Positions 51,407 to 60,294 of a stretch of DNA of 64,000 nucleotides are shown here, one piece after another. Origin of the DNA: Gemmatimonadota bacterium (lineage in GTDB: Bacteria; Gemmatimonadota; Gemmatimonadetes; Longimicrobiales; Gaopeijiaceae); the NCBI GenBank assembly GCA_030428885.1, contig JAUIEJ010000009.1:1-64000 (forward strand). The letters run 5' to 3'. The number at the start of each line of letters is the position of its first letter. Position 1 is the first letter of the stretch. Under the pieces are notes generated by a model that saw only the letters and a list, made by a program, of their open reading frames with translations, did no database searches and had not been told where the DNA came from. Position numbers and translations under genes: made by a program.

Positions 51407-52752
51407 GAACCGCCCACGGAGGTGAGCCGGGCGCCCCGAGCCTCGAGGGCCCGCAGCACGGGCTGGAACTTGATCCCCGTCTCGTCCCATTCGCCCTGGG
51501 CGCTGGAGCCGTCGACGATGCCCGCACCGGCGAAGAGGCGCCAGCGGCTGCCGTCGCCCACGGCGGTCCGGAGGGCCGGCACGAAATGGCCGTCGCCGTC
51601 GGAGCTGAACCATCCCACGGGGCCCGCGTACCACCCCCGGTCGAACGGCTCCTCCCGGCGCAGCAGTTCCAGGGCCGCGTCCCGGGGCACGCCGCACACC
51701 GCCGGCGTGGGATGCAGGGCCGCCACCATGTCCAGCACGTGACGATCGGCGGGCACCCGGGCCCGGATCTCGGTCTCCAGGTGCTGGATCCGGGCCAGGG
51801 TCAGAACGTGGGGTTCGGGAGACACCCGCACATCCGACGCCACGGGGCCCAACCGCTCCACCATGTCGTCGACCACGAGGCGATGTTCGGCCCGATCCTT
51901 GGCGCTGGCCAGGAGGTCCCGGGCGAGGGCCTCCCGGGCGGCCGCTCCCTCTCCCACCCCCACCGACCCCGCCACCGCCGTGGCGTGGAAGATCCCGCCG
52001 CGCACCGTGGCCAGGGCCTCGGGGGCGGCGCCCACCAGTGCCTGCCGCGCTTCGGGCTCGAAGAGGAACACGTGGGTCCCGGGATTCCGCAGGTGGAGGG
52101 TCTCGGCCAGCTCCACCGGCCCCACGGGGAGGTCGAGCTCCACGTCCAGGGTCCGGGCCAGCACCGCCTTCGTGACCCGGCCGGCCTCGATGGCCCCGAG
52201 CACGGCGGTCACGGCCCGCTCCCAGGAATCGCGCCGGGACGCCCCGACCCGTCCGGCCCCGCTTGAGGGGTCGGGGCCCGCACCGGCGTCGGAGAGTTCC
52301 GCCGCCAGACGCCGGGCGTCGGCCTCCAGCCGCCGGGCCGCCTCGTCCTCCGACCCGTCGGCCACCAGGGCCTGGACCCGGAGCCGGCCGTCTCCCGACG
52401 CGTCGCCCGTGAGCTCCATGCGGGGCAGATGGAAGCAGGCCCCGGGAAATGCGGTCCACGCCCCCGACGCCCCGTGATCGTCCCGGAAGGCGAACCCTCC
52501 GTAGGCCCGGAGGCGCACGCCCTCGGGAGCCGGCGGAAGTCCGCCCACGGACTTGCGCATGCGCGCGAACCGATCGGGACCCGATGCCGTCAGGGCGAGG
52601 GCCACTCCCCGGTGGGCCACCCAACGCTCCCCTCGCGCCCAGAAGCCCCGGGCGTCACCCTCGCCCCGCCGCAGGAAGGCCCACGGGGCCAGCCCCCGAA
52701 CGGGAACGGTGGCCGCCACCAGGCGCGCACCGTCCCGGGCGGCGCCGGGCAT
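51403..52752 (-). CDS. menF: Isochorismate synthase
   Basis: A 449-residue chorismate-utilising enzyme that converts chorismate to isochorismate for MenD. The C-terminal catalytic fold carries SAKDRAEHRLVVDDMVERLG, AALHPTPAVCGVPRDAALEL, FDRGWYAGPVGWFSSDGDGH and AGAGIVDGSSAQGEWDETG. The linkage to menD by a GTGA overlap favours menaquinone use over siderophore or salicylate synthesis. TTGGTG-N16-TATATT lies about 85 bases upstream. Confidence 0.94.
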   Translation of the reverse strand: MPGAARDGARLVAATVPVRGLAPWAFLRRGEGDARGFWARGERWVAHRGVALALTASGPDRFARMRKSVGGLPPAPEGVRLRAYGGFAFRDDHGASGAWTAFPGACFHLPRMELTGDASGDGRLRVQALVADGSEDEAARRLEADARRLAAELSDAGAGPDPSSGAGRVGASRRDSWERAVTAVLGAIEAGRVTKAVLARTLDVELDLPVGPVELAETLHLRNPGTHVFLFEPEARQALVGAAPEALATVRGGIFHATAVAGSVGVGEGAAAREALARDLLASAKDRAEHRLVVDDMVERLGPVASDVRVSPEPHVLTLARIQHLETEIRARVPADRHVLDMVAALHPTPAVCGVPRDAALELLRREEPFDRGWYAGPVGWFSSDGDGHFVPALRTAVGDGSRWRLFAGAGIVDGSSAQGEWDETGIKFQPVLRALEARGARLTSVGGS

Positions 52753-52827
52753 GGAGGACAGGGGAGGAGAAGAGGGGCGGATGGCGCGAATCGGTGAGGG
52801 GGGACCGGCCGGGCCGAGGCCCGGAAA

Positions 52828-52862
52828 GCTCCCGAATATAGGGAGCGCGATCCGTACACCAA
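52828..52862 (-). promoter_or_regulatory. Promoter of menF-menD with dyad over the -10
   Basis: On the minus strand TTGGTG (52862-52857), 16 bases, then TATATT (52840-52835). GCTCCC (52828-52833) and GGGAGC (52841-52846) form a perfect inverted repeat that brackets the -10, a plausible operator. Confidence 0.55.
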
Positions 52863-52875
52863 GGCGGGTGGCAGG

Positions 52876-53292
52876 TTACTCCCGGAGGGCTTCGGCCTCG
52901 TCCAGGAGCGCCCGGATCCGATCCAACTCGCCCCCGTCGACCTCGTGGGCCGACACGAGATGCTGCACCAGGGCGGCGGGGTCGCCCCCGAAGAGGGAGC
53001 GGGTGAGGTCGGCCACCATGGACCGGCGCACGTCGCCCCGGGAGACGGCGGCGCGATAGACGTACTGCCGGCCTTCCTTTCGATGCGACACCACGCCCTT
53101 CTTCTCCAGGCGCGACAGCAGGGTCGCCACGGTGGACAGGGCCAGACCGCGGACGGGCTGCATGGCCTCGTACACGTCGGCGGTCGACGCCTCGCCGCGC
53201 TTCCAGAGCACGTCGAGAAGGTCGATCTGCAGTTCGGTGAGAGTCGTGGCGTCGCTCAAAAGGGCCTCCTGTTTCTCCAGGTACGCTGGCAC
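52876..53292 (-). CDS. BlaI/MecI/CopY-family transcriptional repressor
   Basis: A 138-residue winged-helix regulator: LTELQIDLLDVLWKRGEAST, ADVYEAMQPVRGLALSTVATLLSRLEKKGVV, HRKEGRQYVYRAAVSRGDVR and a C-terminal dimerisation helix. The start is GTG at 53292 without a clear Shine-Dalgarno. In most genomes such repressors pair with a BlaR/MecR-type M56 peptidase gene; none is adjacent here, so the signal that inactivates it is unknown. Candidate targets are neighbouring genes or the ATP-independent lipoproteins upstream. Confidence 0.88.
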   Translation of the reverse strand: MPAYLEKQEALLSDATTLTELQIDLLDVLWKRGEASTADVYEAMQPVRGLALSTVATLLSRLEKKGVVSHRKEGRQYVYRAAVSRGDVRRSMVADLTRSLFGGDPAALVQHLVSAHEVDGGELDRIRALLDEAEALRE

Positions 53293-53318
53293 GGAGAGGC
53301 CGATGAGGCAATGCCTTG

Positions 53319-53335
53319 GAGGCTCCCGAAGCCTC
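53319..53335 (-). terminator. Hairpin after the DUF6174 lipoprotein gene
   Basis: GAGGCT (53319-53324) and AGCCTC (53330-53335) form a perfect stem over a five-base loop, starting at the stop codon of the upstream gene. It could be a terminator or, being 27 bases from the BlaI start, an operator. Confidence 0.35.
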
Positions 53336-53795
53336 AGTCTCCCGCCGCCGGCGCCACGAGTTCAGCGCGGTAGCCGAATTCGTCGTCGTCCACACTACGA
53401 CGAGTGTCGATCCAGAGATCCACCGGATACCCCAGCACCGGGTGGTAGGTCACCCGGAGTTCGTCGGCCGACCCGTTCACGGCCTCCGCCACCAGATCGA
53501 AGAGGCCCTCCACGCCCGGGTACCCATCCAACGACGTGGGCTCCAGCGGGAGATCGGTCTCGGTCACCGTGGCGACCCGGGTCCCCTGGCGCACCTGCAC
53601 CCGGACCGTCCCCACCTGGGAGCAGAAGCAGACCCGGTCCACCAGCAGGTCGTAGTCCCGTATCCCGGCGGAGGCCCACAGTTGCCGGGCCCGGGCCAGG
53701 TCCATGGACGCCTCGTCGGAGACCGGGTCGAGGACGTCGCACCCGGCCGTCGCCACCATCGCCAGGGCCAGAGCCCACCCCCACCGCGACCTCAC
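53334..53795 (-). CDS. DUF6174 lipoprotein
   Basis: A 153-residue lipoprotein (signal VRSRWGWALALAMVATAGC, GTG start). The mature part matches the DUF6174 pattern: ARQLWASAGIRDYDLLVDRVCFCSQVG-type strand with paired Cys (CFC), then VRVQVRQGTRVATVTETDL, a FDLVAEAVN helix and ELRVTYHPVLGYPVDLWID. The fold and function are uncharacterised. Its start overlaps the previous lipoprotein stop by four bases, so both are probably made together and kept in the envelope. Confidence 0.75.
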   Translation of the reverse strand: MRSRWGWALALAMVATAGCDVLDPVSDEASMDLARARQLWASAGIRDYDLLVDRVCFCSQVGTVRVQVRQGTRVATVTETDLPLEPTSLDGYPGVEGLFDLVAEAVNGSADELRVTYHPVLGYPVDLWIDTRRSVDDDEFGYRAELVAPAAGD

Positions 53796-54241
53796 GACCC
53801 GGAGTCCCTTCGGAAATGCCAGGTGAATCCGTCGCAGCACCCGTCGAAGAGCACCATGGTGTCGGGGTCGGTGAACTGGTACGCCTGCTCCATGAACCCG
53901 AAGAGGGACTCGCCGTATCGAATCACGGGGGTGCCCTCCAGGGCGCCGTTCGACGACCCGATCCCCACCTCGTAGGTGGTCTCTCCGCCGAAGTCGTCGT
54001 CGAACCAGATCCGCACCGTCCCGCCGGCGGCGAACTCCAGGCTCATGTCGTAGCCCTCCGTGGCGGGGGTCCGGTCGGCCGGAAGCAGACCCCCGGTGGA
54101 ACGGACCCAGCTCCATCGACCCACCACGGTGGTGGTGGCATCGGGCGCGGTGGACGAGACGGTACAGCTCGCCAGGACCACGGCCAGGAGAGTGAGGACC
54201 ATGGACGGGGGGATTCGTCGGCGTCTCGGGGTGCACACCAT
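53792..54241 (-). CDS. Small lipoprotein, lipocalin-like, unknown function
   Basis: A 149-residue lipoprotein. The ATG at 54241 gives an Arg-rich n-region (CTPRRRR) and a lipobox (LASC); the later ATG at 54202 would lose the basic part. The mature protein has lipocalin-like strands: VVGRWSWVRSTGGLL, GYDMSLEFAAGGTVRIWFDD and FTDPDTMVLFDGCCDGFTWHF with adjacent Cys residues. The W-x-W start and turn pattern suggest a small barrel, but no family is certain. It is the first gene of a coupled pair with the DUF6174 gene. Confidence 0.62.
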   Translation of the reverse strand: MVCTPRRRRIPPSMVLTLLAVVLASCTVSSTAPDATTTVVGRWSWVRSTGGLLPADRTPATEGYDMSLEFAAGGTVRIWFDDDFGGETTYEVGIGSSNGALEGTPVIRYGESLFGFMEQAYQFTDPDTMVLFDGCCDGFTWHFRRDSGS

Positions 54242-54386
54242 GGGAAAGGCGTCTCCGGGGGTCCGGGGGGATCCTGCAGGGGGGTCCGTTCGTATCAGGA
54301 ACGATCGACCGCTCCCCTCCGTGACGTGATCCGGGCCGGGGGCGGCCCGACCCCACCCACACCGCACCGCTCCGGAGTCCCCCTCC

Positions 54387-55343
54387 ATGACGCGCACCTT
54401 CGCCCTGTTGGCCTCCTCCAGTCTGATCCTCGCCGCGTGCGGTGGAGGCGACGACTCCTCTCCCGCATCCGACGGCGGCGCTCGACCCGTTCCCGCCGAC
54501 GTCGTCACGGGTGTGCCCGACGGAACCGACGTCTGGCTCGCCGAGATCTTCGAGGTCGTGGGCGGGGGCATCACCATCGACGAGCCCCGGGACCTCACGA
54601 GCCGGCCGGGCTACGACAACCAGCCCTTCTTCGGGCCCGACGGCACGCTCTACTTCGTACAGCAGGAGGGGGTGCGCACCGACATCTGGCGCTGGGACCC
54701 CGGGTCGAACACCAAGCACCGCATGACGTCGACTCCCGACGAGAGCGAATACTCCCCCACGGCCATGCCCCGGGGCCAGGGGATCAGCATGATCAAGGTC
54801 GAGGCCGACTCGACCCAGCGCCTCTGGGCCGTGGATCTGGACGGCACCCGGCCTCGGCTGCTGCTGGAGAACGTGGCGCCCGTGGGGTACCACGCCTGGC
54901 TCGACGACGACCACGTGGCCGTCTTCGTGCTCGGCGATCCGGCGACCCTCCAGATCGCCCAGCTCTCCACCGGCGAGGCCCGGACCGTGGCCGAGGGCAT
55001 CGGGCGCTCGCTCCAGACCGTGCCCGGGCGGCGGGCCGTGAGCTTCTCCCAGTCGGACGGACAGGGTGGATCGGCGCTCCGGATCTACGACCTCGCCACC
55101 GACGCCATCACCGATCTGGCCCCGGCGGTGGAGGGGGGCGAGTACCACGCCTGGACGCCCGGCGGCGTGCTCCTCCAGGGATCGGGCTCGGCCATCTGGG
55201 CCTGGGTCGACGGCGCCTGGACCCAGGTGGGCGACTTCACCGGCGTGGGACAGGTGGTGTCCCGGCTGGCCGTGGGGCCGAGTGGAGACCGCATCGCCGT
55301 GGTGGCCGAGCCCGTGGAGGGTGGCGACGACGACGAGGGCTGA
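54387..55343 (+). CDS. TolB-like beta-propeller lipoprotein
   Basis: A 318-residue lipoprotein (lipobox LILAAC). Blades resemble PD40/TolB-type WD40-like repeats: GYDNQPFFGPDGTLYFVQQE, TDIWRWDPGSNTKHRMTSTP, ESEYSPTAMPRGQG and GYHAWLDDDHVAVFVLG. It is divergent from the lipocalin-like gene. A large LVIVD-repeat protein follows 67 bases downstream and may be co-expressed. Ligand unknown. Confidence 0.72.
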   Translation: MTRTFALLASSSLILAACGGGDDSSPASDGGARPVPADVVTGVPDGTDVWLAEIFEVVGGGITIDEPRDLTSRPGYDNQPFFGPDGTLYFVQQEGVRTDIWRWDPGSNTKHRMTSTPDESEYSPTAMPRGQGISMIKVEADSTQRLWAVDLDGTRPRLLLENVAPVGYHAWLDDDHVAVFVLGDPATLQIAQLSTGEARTVAEGIGRSLQTVPGRRAVSFSQSDGQGGSALRIYDLATDAITDLAPAVEGGEYHAWTPGGVLLQGSGSAIWAWVDGAWTQVGDFTGVGQVVSRLAVGPSGDRIAVVAEPVEGGDDDEG

Positions 55344-55410
55344 TCGCGGGCGACCCTTCGGGCCCGTATCTTCGCTCCGACCCTGCTCGACCCCTCCCCG
55401 GAGCCCTCCC

Positions 55411-57465
55411 ATGCGTGCCTCGATTCTTATCCTCCTCGCGCTCCTCGCTCTGCCCGTGACGGCCGCGTCGGCGTCCGCCCAGGACGCCGGGGCGGCCGTT
55501 CGACTGGAAGCCCGGCCCGAGCGGGTACAGGTGGTGCGGGGGGCCAGCGCGCCCCTCTCGGTGGTGGCCGTGGACGCGGCCGGTCGGGAGATCTCGGGGG
55601 CCGCCGTCCGGATCGTGGCCGCCCGGGGCGCGCTGCGCTGGGAGGACGGCAGGGTGGAGGGTCTCGAGGCGGGGCAACATCAGGTCTTCGCCACCCTGGC
55701 TCGGGACGAAGGCGACCCCCTCACCCTCGAGGTTCCCGTCACCGTGGACTGGCCGGCGGTGACCCGGGTGGAGATCACCGCCGCCGAGGCGGGGCGACTC
55801 TACGCCGGGACGGCCCTTCGCCTCCAGGCCCACGCCTACCACGCCGACGGCTCCCTCCGCCCCGACGCCCCGGTGACGTGGGCCACCGACGCCCCCTCCG
55901 TGGCCTCCGTCGACCCCTGGGGAGTGGTCGCAGCCGGGGCTCCGGGCGCCGTATCGGTCCGGGCCACGGTGGAAGGGGTCACGGGCGAACGCCCCTTCCA
56001 GGTGGCCGCCTTCCCCGCCACGGCACTCCGGCTGGAGGGAGGGCCCGGGGGCGACGAGGCGGTGAGAACGGGCGACGTGGTGCACTGGCGGGCCGTGGCG
56101 GTGGACGCCGCCGGCCGCCCGGTGGACGACGTGCCCGTGACCTGGACCCAGACGCTCCTGGCCGCCGACACGGTCCACACCGGCGGCGCCGCCGGCGGCC
56201 AGGTGCGGGACGGGGCGTTCGTGGCCGATCAGGCCGGGCTCTACGCCGTGGTGGCGTCGGCCGGCCCCCTCACGGCCCGGGCCACCGTGCGGGCCGAACC
56301 CCGGGACGCCGTGCGGGAGCTGGAGGTGGTGGGCCACGGCCTCACCCAGACCTACCGCACCACCGACCTCTGGGTCTTCGAGGGGCTGGACGGCCGGGAC
56401 TACGCCCTCACGGGCTCCAAGGTCGCCGACGGCCACGCCTACCTCTTCGACGTCACCGATCCGGGCCACCCCACCAAGGTCGACTCCATCCAGGTCAACG
56501 GCCGCACGGTCAACGACGTGAAGGTCTCGCCCGACGGACGGTACGCCGCCATCTCCCGGGAGGGCGCGTCGGACCGCCGCAACGGGGTGGTGCTCCTCGA
56601 TCTGGCCGACCTGCCCAACCTCACGGTGGCCAGCATCTACGACGAGGGACTCACGGGGGGCGTGCACAACATGTTCGCCACCGACGACCACCTCTTCGCC
56701 CTCTCCAACGGCGACAAGTACGTCATCCTGGACGTCACCGACATCTACGAGCCCCGGTACGTGAGCGAGTACGACCACCCCGACTCCCGGGTCCACGACG
56801 TGTGGGTCCACGACGGCGTGGCCTACTCGGCCGAATGGGGCACGGGTGTGGTGGTGGTGGACGTGGGCAACGGCCGGTGGGGCGGGTCCATCGACAACCC
56901 GGTCTACGTCACCTCCTTCCCTCTTCCCACCGGCGCCACCCACGCCGTCTTCCCCTACTGGTCGGAATCGGCCGGGAAGATGTACCTCTTCGTGGGCGAC
57001 GAGATCATGAGCCGCCGGGGCCTCGCCTGGGCCGGCTACCCCCGGAGCATGGGGAGCTACTCGAGCCGGTACGATCCCGAGACGGGACTCGGGGGGATTC
57101 CCCTCACCACCACCGGCTACATCCAGGTGGTGGACTTCACCGACCCCGAGTCCCCGGAGATGGTGGCCCGGTACGAGGTGAGCGAGTTCGGGACCCACAA
57201 CTTCTGGGTCGAAGACGACGTGCTCTACGCCGCCTACTACGAGGGGGGTGTGCGCACCGTGGACGTGAGCGGTGAGCTCATGGGCAACCTCTACACCCAG
57301 GGCCGGGAGATGGCCGTCTTCAAGTCGGCTCACCCCGAAGGCTACACGGCCAACGCCACCATGGTCTGGGGCGCCCAGCCCTTCAAAGGCCACGTCTTCT
57401 TCAGCGACACCAACTCGGGCCTCTGGTCCGTGCGCCTCCTGCCGAAGAGCCGGCCCATCAGTTGA
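55411..57465 (+). CDS. Secreted protein with Ig-like domains and LVIVD-repeat propeller
   Basis: A 684-residue secreted protein. The signal ends at SASAQ. Residues 30-300 contain at least two Ig-like (BIG2-type) domains (VTWATDAPSVASVDPWGVVA is typical). Residues 305-680 are LVIVD-type blades: DYALTGSKVADGHAYLFDVT, VTDPGHPTKVDSIQV, VILDVTDIYEPRYVSEYD, IQVVDFTDPESPEMVARYEV. Such propellers occur in cell-surface adhesion-like proteins; cargo is unknown. CGTATCTTC lies about 45 bases before the ATG. Confidence 0.8.
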   Translation: MRASILILLALLALPVTAASASAQDAGAAVRLEARPERVQVVRGASAPLSVVAVDAAGREISGAAVRIVAARGALRWEDGRVEGLEAGQHQVFATLARDEGDPLTLEVPVTVDWPAVTRVEITAAEAGRLYAGTALRLQAHAYHADGSLRPDAPVTWATDAPSVASVDPWGVVAAGAPGAVSVRATVEGVTGERPFQVAAFPATALRLEGGPGGDEAVRTGDVVHWRAVAVDAAGRPVDDVPVTWTQTLLAADTVHTGGAAGGQVRDGAFVADQAGLYAVVASAGPLTARATVRAEPRDAVRELEVVGHGLTQTYRTTDLWVFEGLDGRDYALTGSKVADGHAYLFDVTDPGHPTKVDSIQVNGRTVNDVKVSPDGRYAAISREGASDRRNGVVLLDLADLPNLTVASIYDEGLTGGVHNMFATDDHLFALSNGDKYVILDVTDIYEPRYVSEYDHPDSRVHDVWVHDGVAYSAEWGTGVVVVDVGNGRWGGSIDNPVYVTSFPLPTGATHAVFPYWSESAGKMYLFVGDEIMSRRGLAWAGYPRSMGSYSSRYDPETGLGGIPLTTTGYIQVVDFTDPESPEMVARYEVSEFGTHNFWVEDDVLYAAYYEGGVRTVDVSGELMGNLYTQGREMAVFKSAHPEGYTANATMVWGAQPFKGHVFFSDTNSGLWSVRLLPKSRPIS

Positions 57466-57501
57466 GCCGCCTCGACATCGTCCCCACGGCGGGGTAGCGG
57501 C

Positions 57502-57742
57502 GCGTTCGGCGAGGTTGGTGCGCCCGGGGGCGGCATCGATTCCCCGGCGGCGGCCGTGGGCCGCATCAACCTTCCACAACTCCCGGGTGACGACGCGTTC
57601 GGGAGACTTCGCGCGCCCAGGCCGCATCAACCTTCCACAACTCCCGAAGCCGCCCGCCGTAGTGGTGGGTTGGGGGTGCTGGGACGCCCCCGAATTGACA
57701 CTTGCCGCCCGGTGATCGGAGTTGGGGAAAGTTGGTGCGCCC
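57502..57742. repeat. Cluster of four related repeat units in a 343-base intergenic region
   Basis: The gap 57466-57808 between convergent genes holds two identical 27-base direct repeats at 57559-57585 and 57620-57646 (core GCATCAACCTTCCACAACTC, 61 bases apart). They are flanked by inverted, diverged copies at 57502-57525 (17 of 24 match) and 57716-57742 (21 of 27 match), both containing GTTGGTGCGCCC. No open frame is convincing. The layout resembles REP-like extragenic elements. Confidence 0.7.
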
Positions 57743-57808
57743 CGACGCGGGGCCGTTCAGCGGGCGATGCAGCGGAACTCGTGCTCCAGGCGATGGGCTG
57801 AGGGAGGA

Positions 57809-59317
57809 CTACCGGCGGGCACCGCGGCTCGCCACCGGGATCGACACGGGCTCGGCGCCCAGAGCCTCGAACTCCTCGATCCGGACGTATCGCGGCGTGG
57901 CGGACCTCTCCGAACTCACGGCCGACGGGGGGTCGTTGGCGATCCTGAGTCCCTCCGTGATCGAGGCCCATTGGAGACCCGGCAGGAGGAACAGACCGCC
58001 GGGGGCCGCTCCCCGACTCCCACCGACGAGGCGGATCCACTGCCCGTCCGCATCGATCAGGCTCGTCCTCAGGCTGGATCCGTCCGACAGGGATCCACCG
58101 TCGAGGAGCCGAAGGGCCCGCGACTGCACCATCACCGTCTCCCCGTTGTGTTCCGGCCGAACACCCAGGACCTGCACCTGGGCTCCCCCCCCGACCCACC
58201 GGGTCCCCTCCCGGATCGCGAGCCGAGCCCGTTCCTCCGGCTGCAGGACCCGGACGTACCCGTCGACCCGGAGCCGGAGGTCACCGGCCTGAAGCGCTTC
58301 GAGCTCATCGACGCGCACACTCACCGACCTGATGGAGGGCAGCACGACGGGGTAGCGTCCGTCCGGTGCTCCCACGGGTCGGGCGTCCCGAATCACCACC
58401 CCCCGTCCAAACGATTCGATCCGGCGCTTCGGCGCTCCATCGGGCCGGACCAGCAGGACGACCGGGTTCCGCAGTTCGTAGCGCCGATGGGCGGAGGCGC
58501 CCTCCACTGCGAACCCGACGGTCACCACTCCCCGGGCGTTCCGGTGGTCGAGGCTCATGTTCCGCACCCAGGCGACCACGGCCTCAGGCCGAACCTCGGG
58601 GGGAATCGGCCGTCCGAGGCCCTCGAACGGGGCGGGCGGACCCAGACGACCCAACCCCGCCGCCGCCACGACCCCGACGGCGGCCACGGCGAGCCCCGGT
58701 CCGACCCGCCGACGGCCGTAGACCGCGTACCAGGCTCCGACCCCACCGAGGGCCAGCGGGAGAGCGACGGCGATCGTCGACCGGGAGGTGGGCACGGTGG
58801 AGGTGAGGACCTGCGTTCCCATCCACGCCAGGGCACCGACGATCACGAACGACCGGATGTCCGGGCTCGCCACCATGAGCGCGGCCAGGACTCCGACGAG
58901 TCCGAGTTGGAGGCCGACGCCCCGGGCCACCGTCTCGACCCGGTCGGCCGTCGTCAGGTCGAGGGGGCCCAGGGCGACGAAGGTGAGGAGGGCCGGGACT
59001 ACAACGAGAAGCATCGCGACGAGGATCCCCTTCGCGGTGGCCATGGCCGACCTCGACAGGGGCAACGTCGGCCAGTGCGCGTGGGGGCCCGTGGCCGGCG
59101 ACGACTGGACGATCCACGCGGCCGCCAACGCGCCCAAGGGCAGCCAGAGTGTCGACGCGAACTGCAGCCACGCGCCCACCTGCGCGACTCCCATGAACGC
59201 CTCGCGCCACGCCGCCACCGCAGCCGCCCCGGACACCGCCAGGAATCCCAACAGCAACCACCCGTGCCGCCGCACGTCCCATCGCAGCACGTGGACCACC
59301 TGCTCCAGCCAGGTCAT
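57809..59317 (-). CDS. ABC transporter permease-like protein of the YtrA-type operon
   Basis: A 502-residue membrane protein. The N-terminal 240 residues hold six hydrophobic helices (GWLLLGFLAVSGAAAVAAW, LLVVVPALLTFVALGPL, AVALPLALGGVGAWYAVYG, VAAVGVVAAAGLGRL); the C-terminal 260 residues form a soluble, probably extracytoplasmic, beta-rich domain of unknown family. It overlaps the ATPase gene by four bases (ATGA), as expected for a subunit pair. The architecture, six helices plus a large exterior domain, is unusual for a YtrC/D-type permease. Confidence 0.78.
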   Translation of the reverse strand: MTWLEQVVHVLRWDVRRHGWLLLGFLAVSGAAAVAAWREAFMGVAQVGAWLQFASTLWLPLGALAAAWIVQSSPATGPHAHWPTLPLSRSAMATAKGILVAMLLVVVPALLTFVALGPLDLTTADRVETVARGVGLQLGLVGVLAALMVASPDIRSFVIVGALAWMGTQVLTSTVPTSRSTIAVALPLALGGVGAWYAVYGRRRVGPGLAVAAVGVVAAAGLGRLGPPAPFEGLGRPIPPEVRPEAVVAWVRNMSLDHRNARGVVTVGFAVEGASAHRRYELRNPVVLLVRPDGAPKRRIESFGRGVVIRDARPVGAPDGRYPVVLPSIRSVSVRVDELEALQAGDLRLRVDGYVRVLQPEERARLAIREGTRWVGGGAQVQVLGVRPEHNGETVMVQSRALRLLDGGSLSDGSSLRTSLIDADGQWIRLVGGSRGAAPGGLFLLPGLQWASITEGLRIANDPPSAVSSERSATPRYVRIEEFEALGAEPVSIPVASRGARR

Positions 59318-60294
59318 CGGCCCCCTCCGGATCCGAGCCTCGCCCGGGCCAGTCCCACGAACACGTCCCGGAGCGACGCCCGGCGCACGTCCACCCGCTC
59401 CGCCAACGGAAACGCCTCGGCCACCCGCGCTTCGAGGTCGTCTGTCCCATGGTCCGTCACGAGGACCGAGACCCGCCGGCCCGCCCGTGCCGCCGCGAGC
59501 CAGTGGGGCGGCAGACGCGCCGGATCCACGAACGCGCCGGGGGCCATCAGCACGTCGATCTGACGGAAGCGGGCCCGGAGTACATCCATGGGCTCCGACA
59601 CCACGAGGCGTCCTCGGTCGAGCACACCGACGTGGTCGGCCAGGCGCTCCAACTCCCCGATGTCGTGGGAACACAGAAGGACCGACGTGCCTTCGTCGGA
59701 GACCGACGAGAGGACTCCCTGCACCAGGTCCTCCCGGACGACCGCATCCATGCCCGTGAACGGCTCGTCGAGGATCAGGACCCGGGGTCGGGACGCCAAC
59801 GCGAGGAGGACCGCGACCTTCATTCTCTCCCCTCTGGACATGCGGCGGATCCGGAGCCGCCGAGGGAGTCGGAAGCGGTCCCGGAGTTCGTCGGCCCGCA
59901 CCGGATCCCACGTCGGGTACAGCGGCGAGGTGAACGCCTCCAAGGCATCGAGGGTCATGGACCCGGGGAGTGCGACGCTCTCGGCCACGTACCCGACCCG
60001 GGCCCGATGCTCGGGCGGCAGGGCGTGGGGGGCGTAGCCGAGCACGGAGGCCTCCCCCTCCGTGGGGCGGAGGAGACCCACCAGGATGCGCAGCAGCGTG
60101 GTCTTGCCCGCTCCGTTCGGCCCCAGGAGGGCGTACAGCGACCCCTCGGCCACGGCGAAGTCCACGCCGCGAAGGACGGTCCGGGCCCCGTATCGATGGC
60201 TGACGTTCCGCACGAGCAGAGTCGCCGCTTCCTCCGCCATGCCGACGCCGGCCCCCGCGTCGAAGCCGTCCGCGGCGGTCCAGCGATCCCTCAT
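59314..60294 (-). CDS. ABC transporter ATP-binding protein (BcrA/YtrB type)
   Basis: A 326-residue ATPase. Walker A is GPNGAGKTT (58-66), the signature is MSRGERMK (152-159), a variant typical of BcrA/YtrB-like exporters, and Walker B is RVLILDEP (171-178) followed by FTGMD. The C-terminal 80 residues are an extra small domain. The ATG at 60294 overlaps the GntR stop (ATGA); a later ATG at 60240 would remove a low-complexity stretch. With the GntR gene and the permease it forms a YtrABC-like operon. Confidence 0.92.
   Translation of the reverse strand: MRDRWTAADGFDAGAGVGMAEEAATLLVRNVSHRYGARTVLRGVDFAVAEGSLYALLGPNGAGKTTLLRILVGLLRPTEGEASVLGYAPHALPPEHRARVGYVAESVALPGSMTLDALEAFTSPLYPTWDPVRADELRDRFRLPRRLRIRRMSRGERMKVAVLLALASRPRVLILDEPFTGMDAVVREDLVQGVLSSVSDEGTSVLLCSHDIGELERLADHVGVLDRGRLVVSEPMDVLRARFRQIDVLMAPGAFVDPARLPPHWLAAARAGRRVSVLVTDHGTDDLEARVAEAFPLAERVDVRRASLRDVFVGLARARLGSGGGR

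Noticed and set aside
57559-57646. Two identical 27-base repeats with a 34-base interval, CRISPR-like
   Set aside because: Only two direct copies, with inverted diverged copies beside them and no cas gene in the window; REP-like elements fit better.
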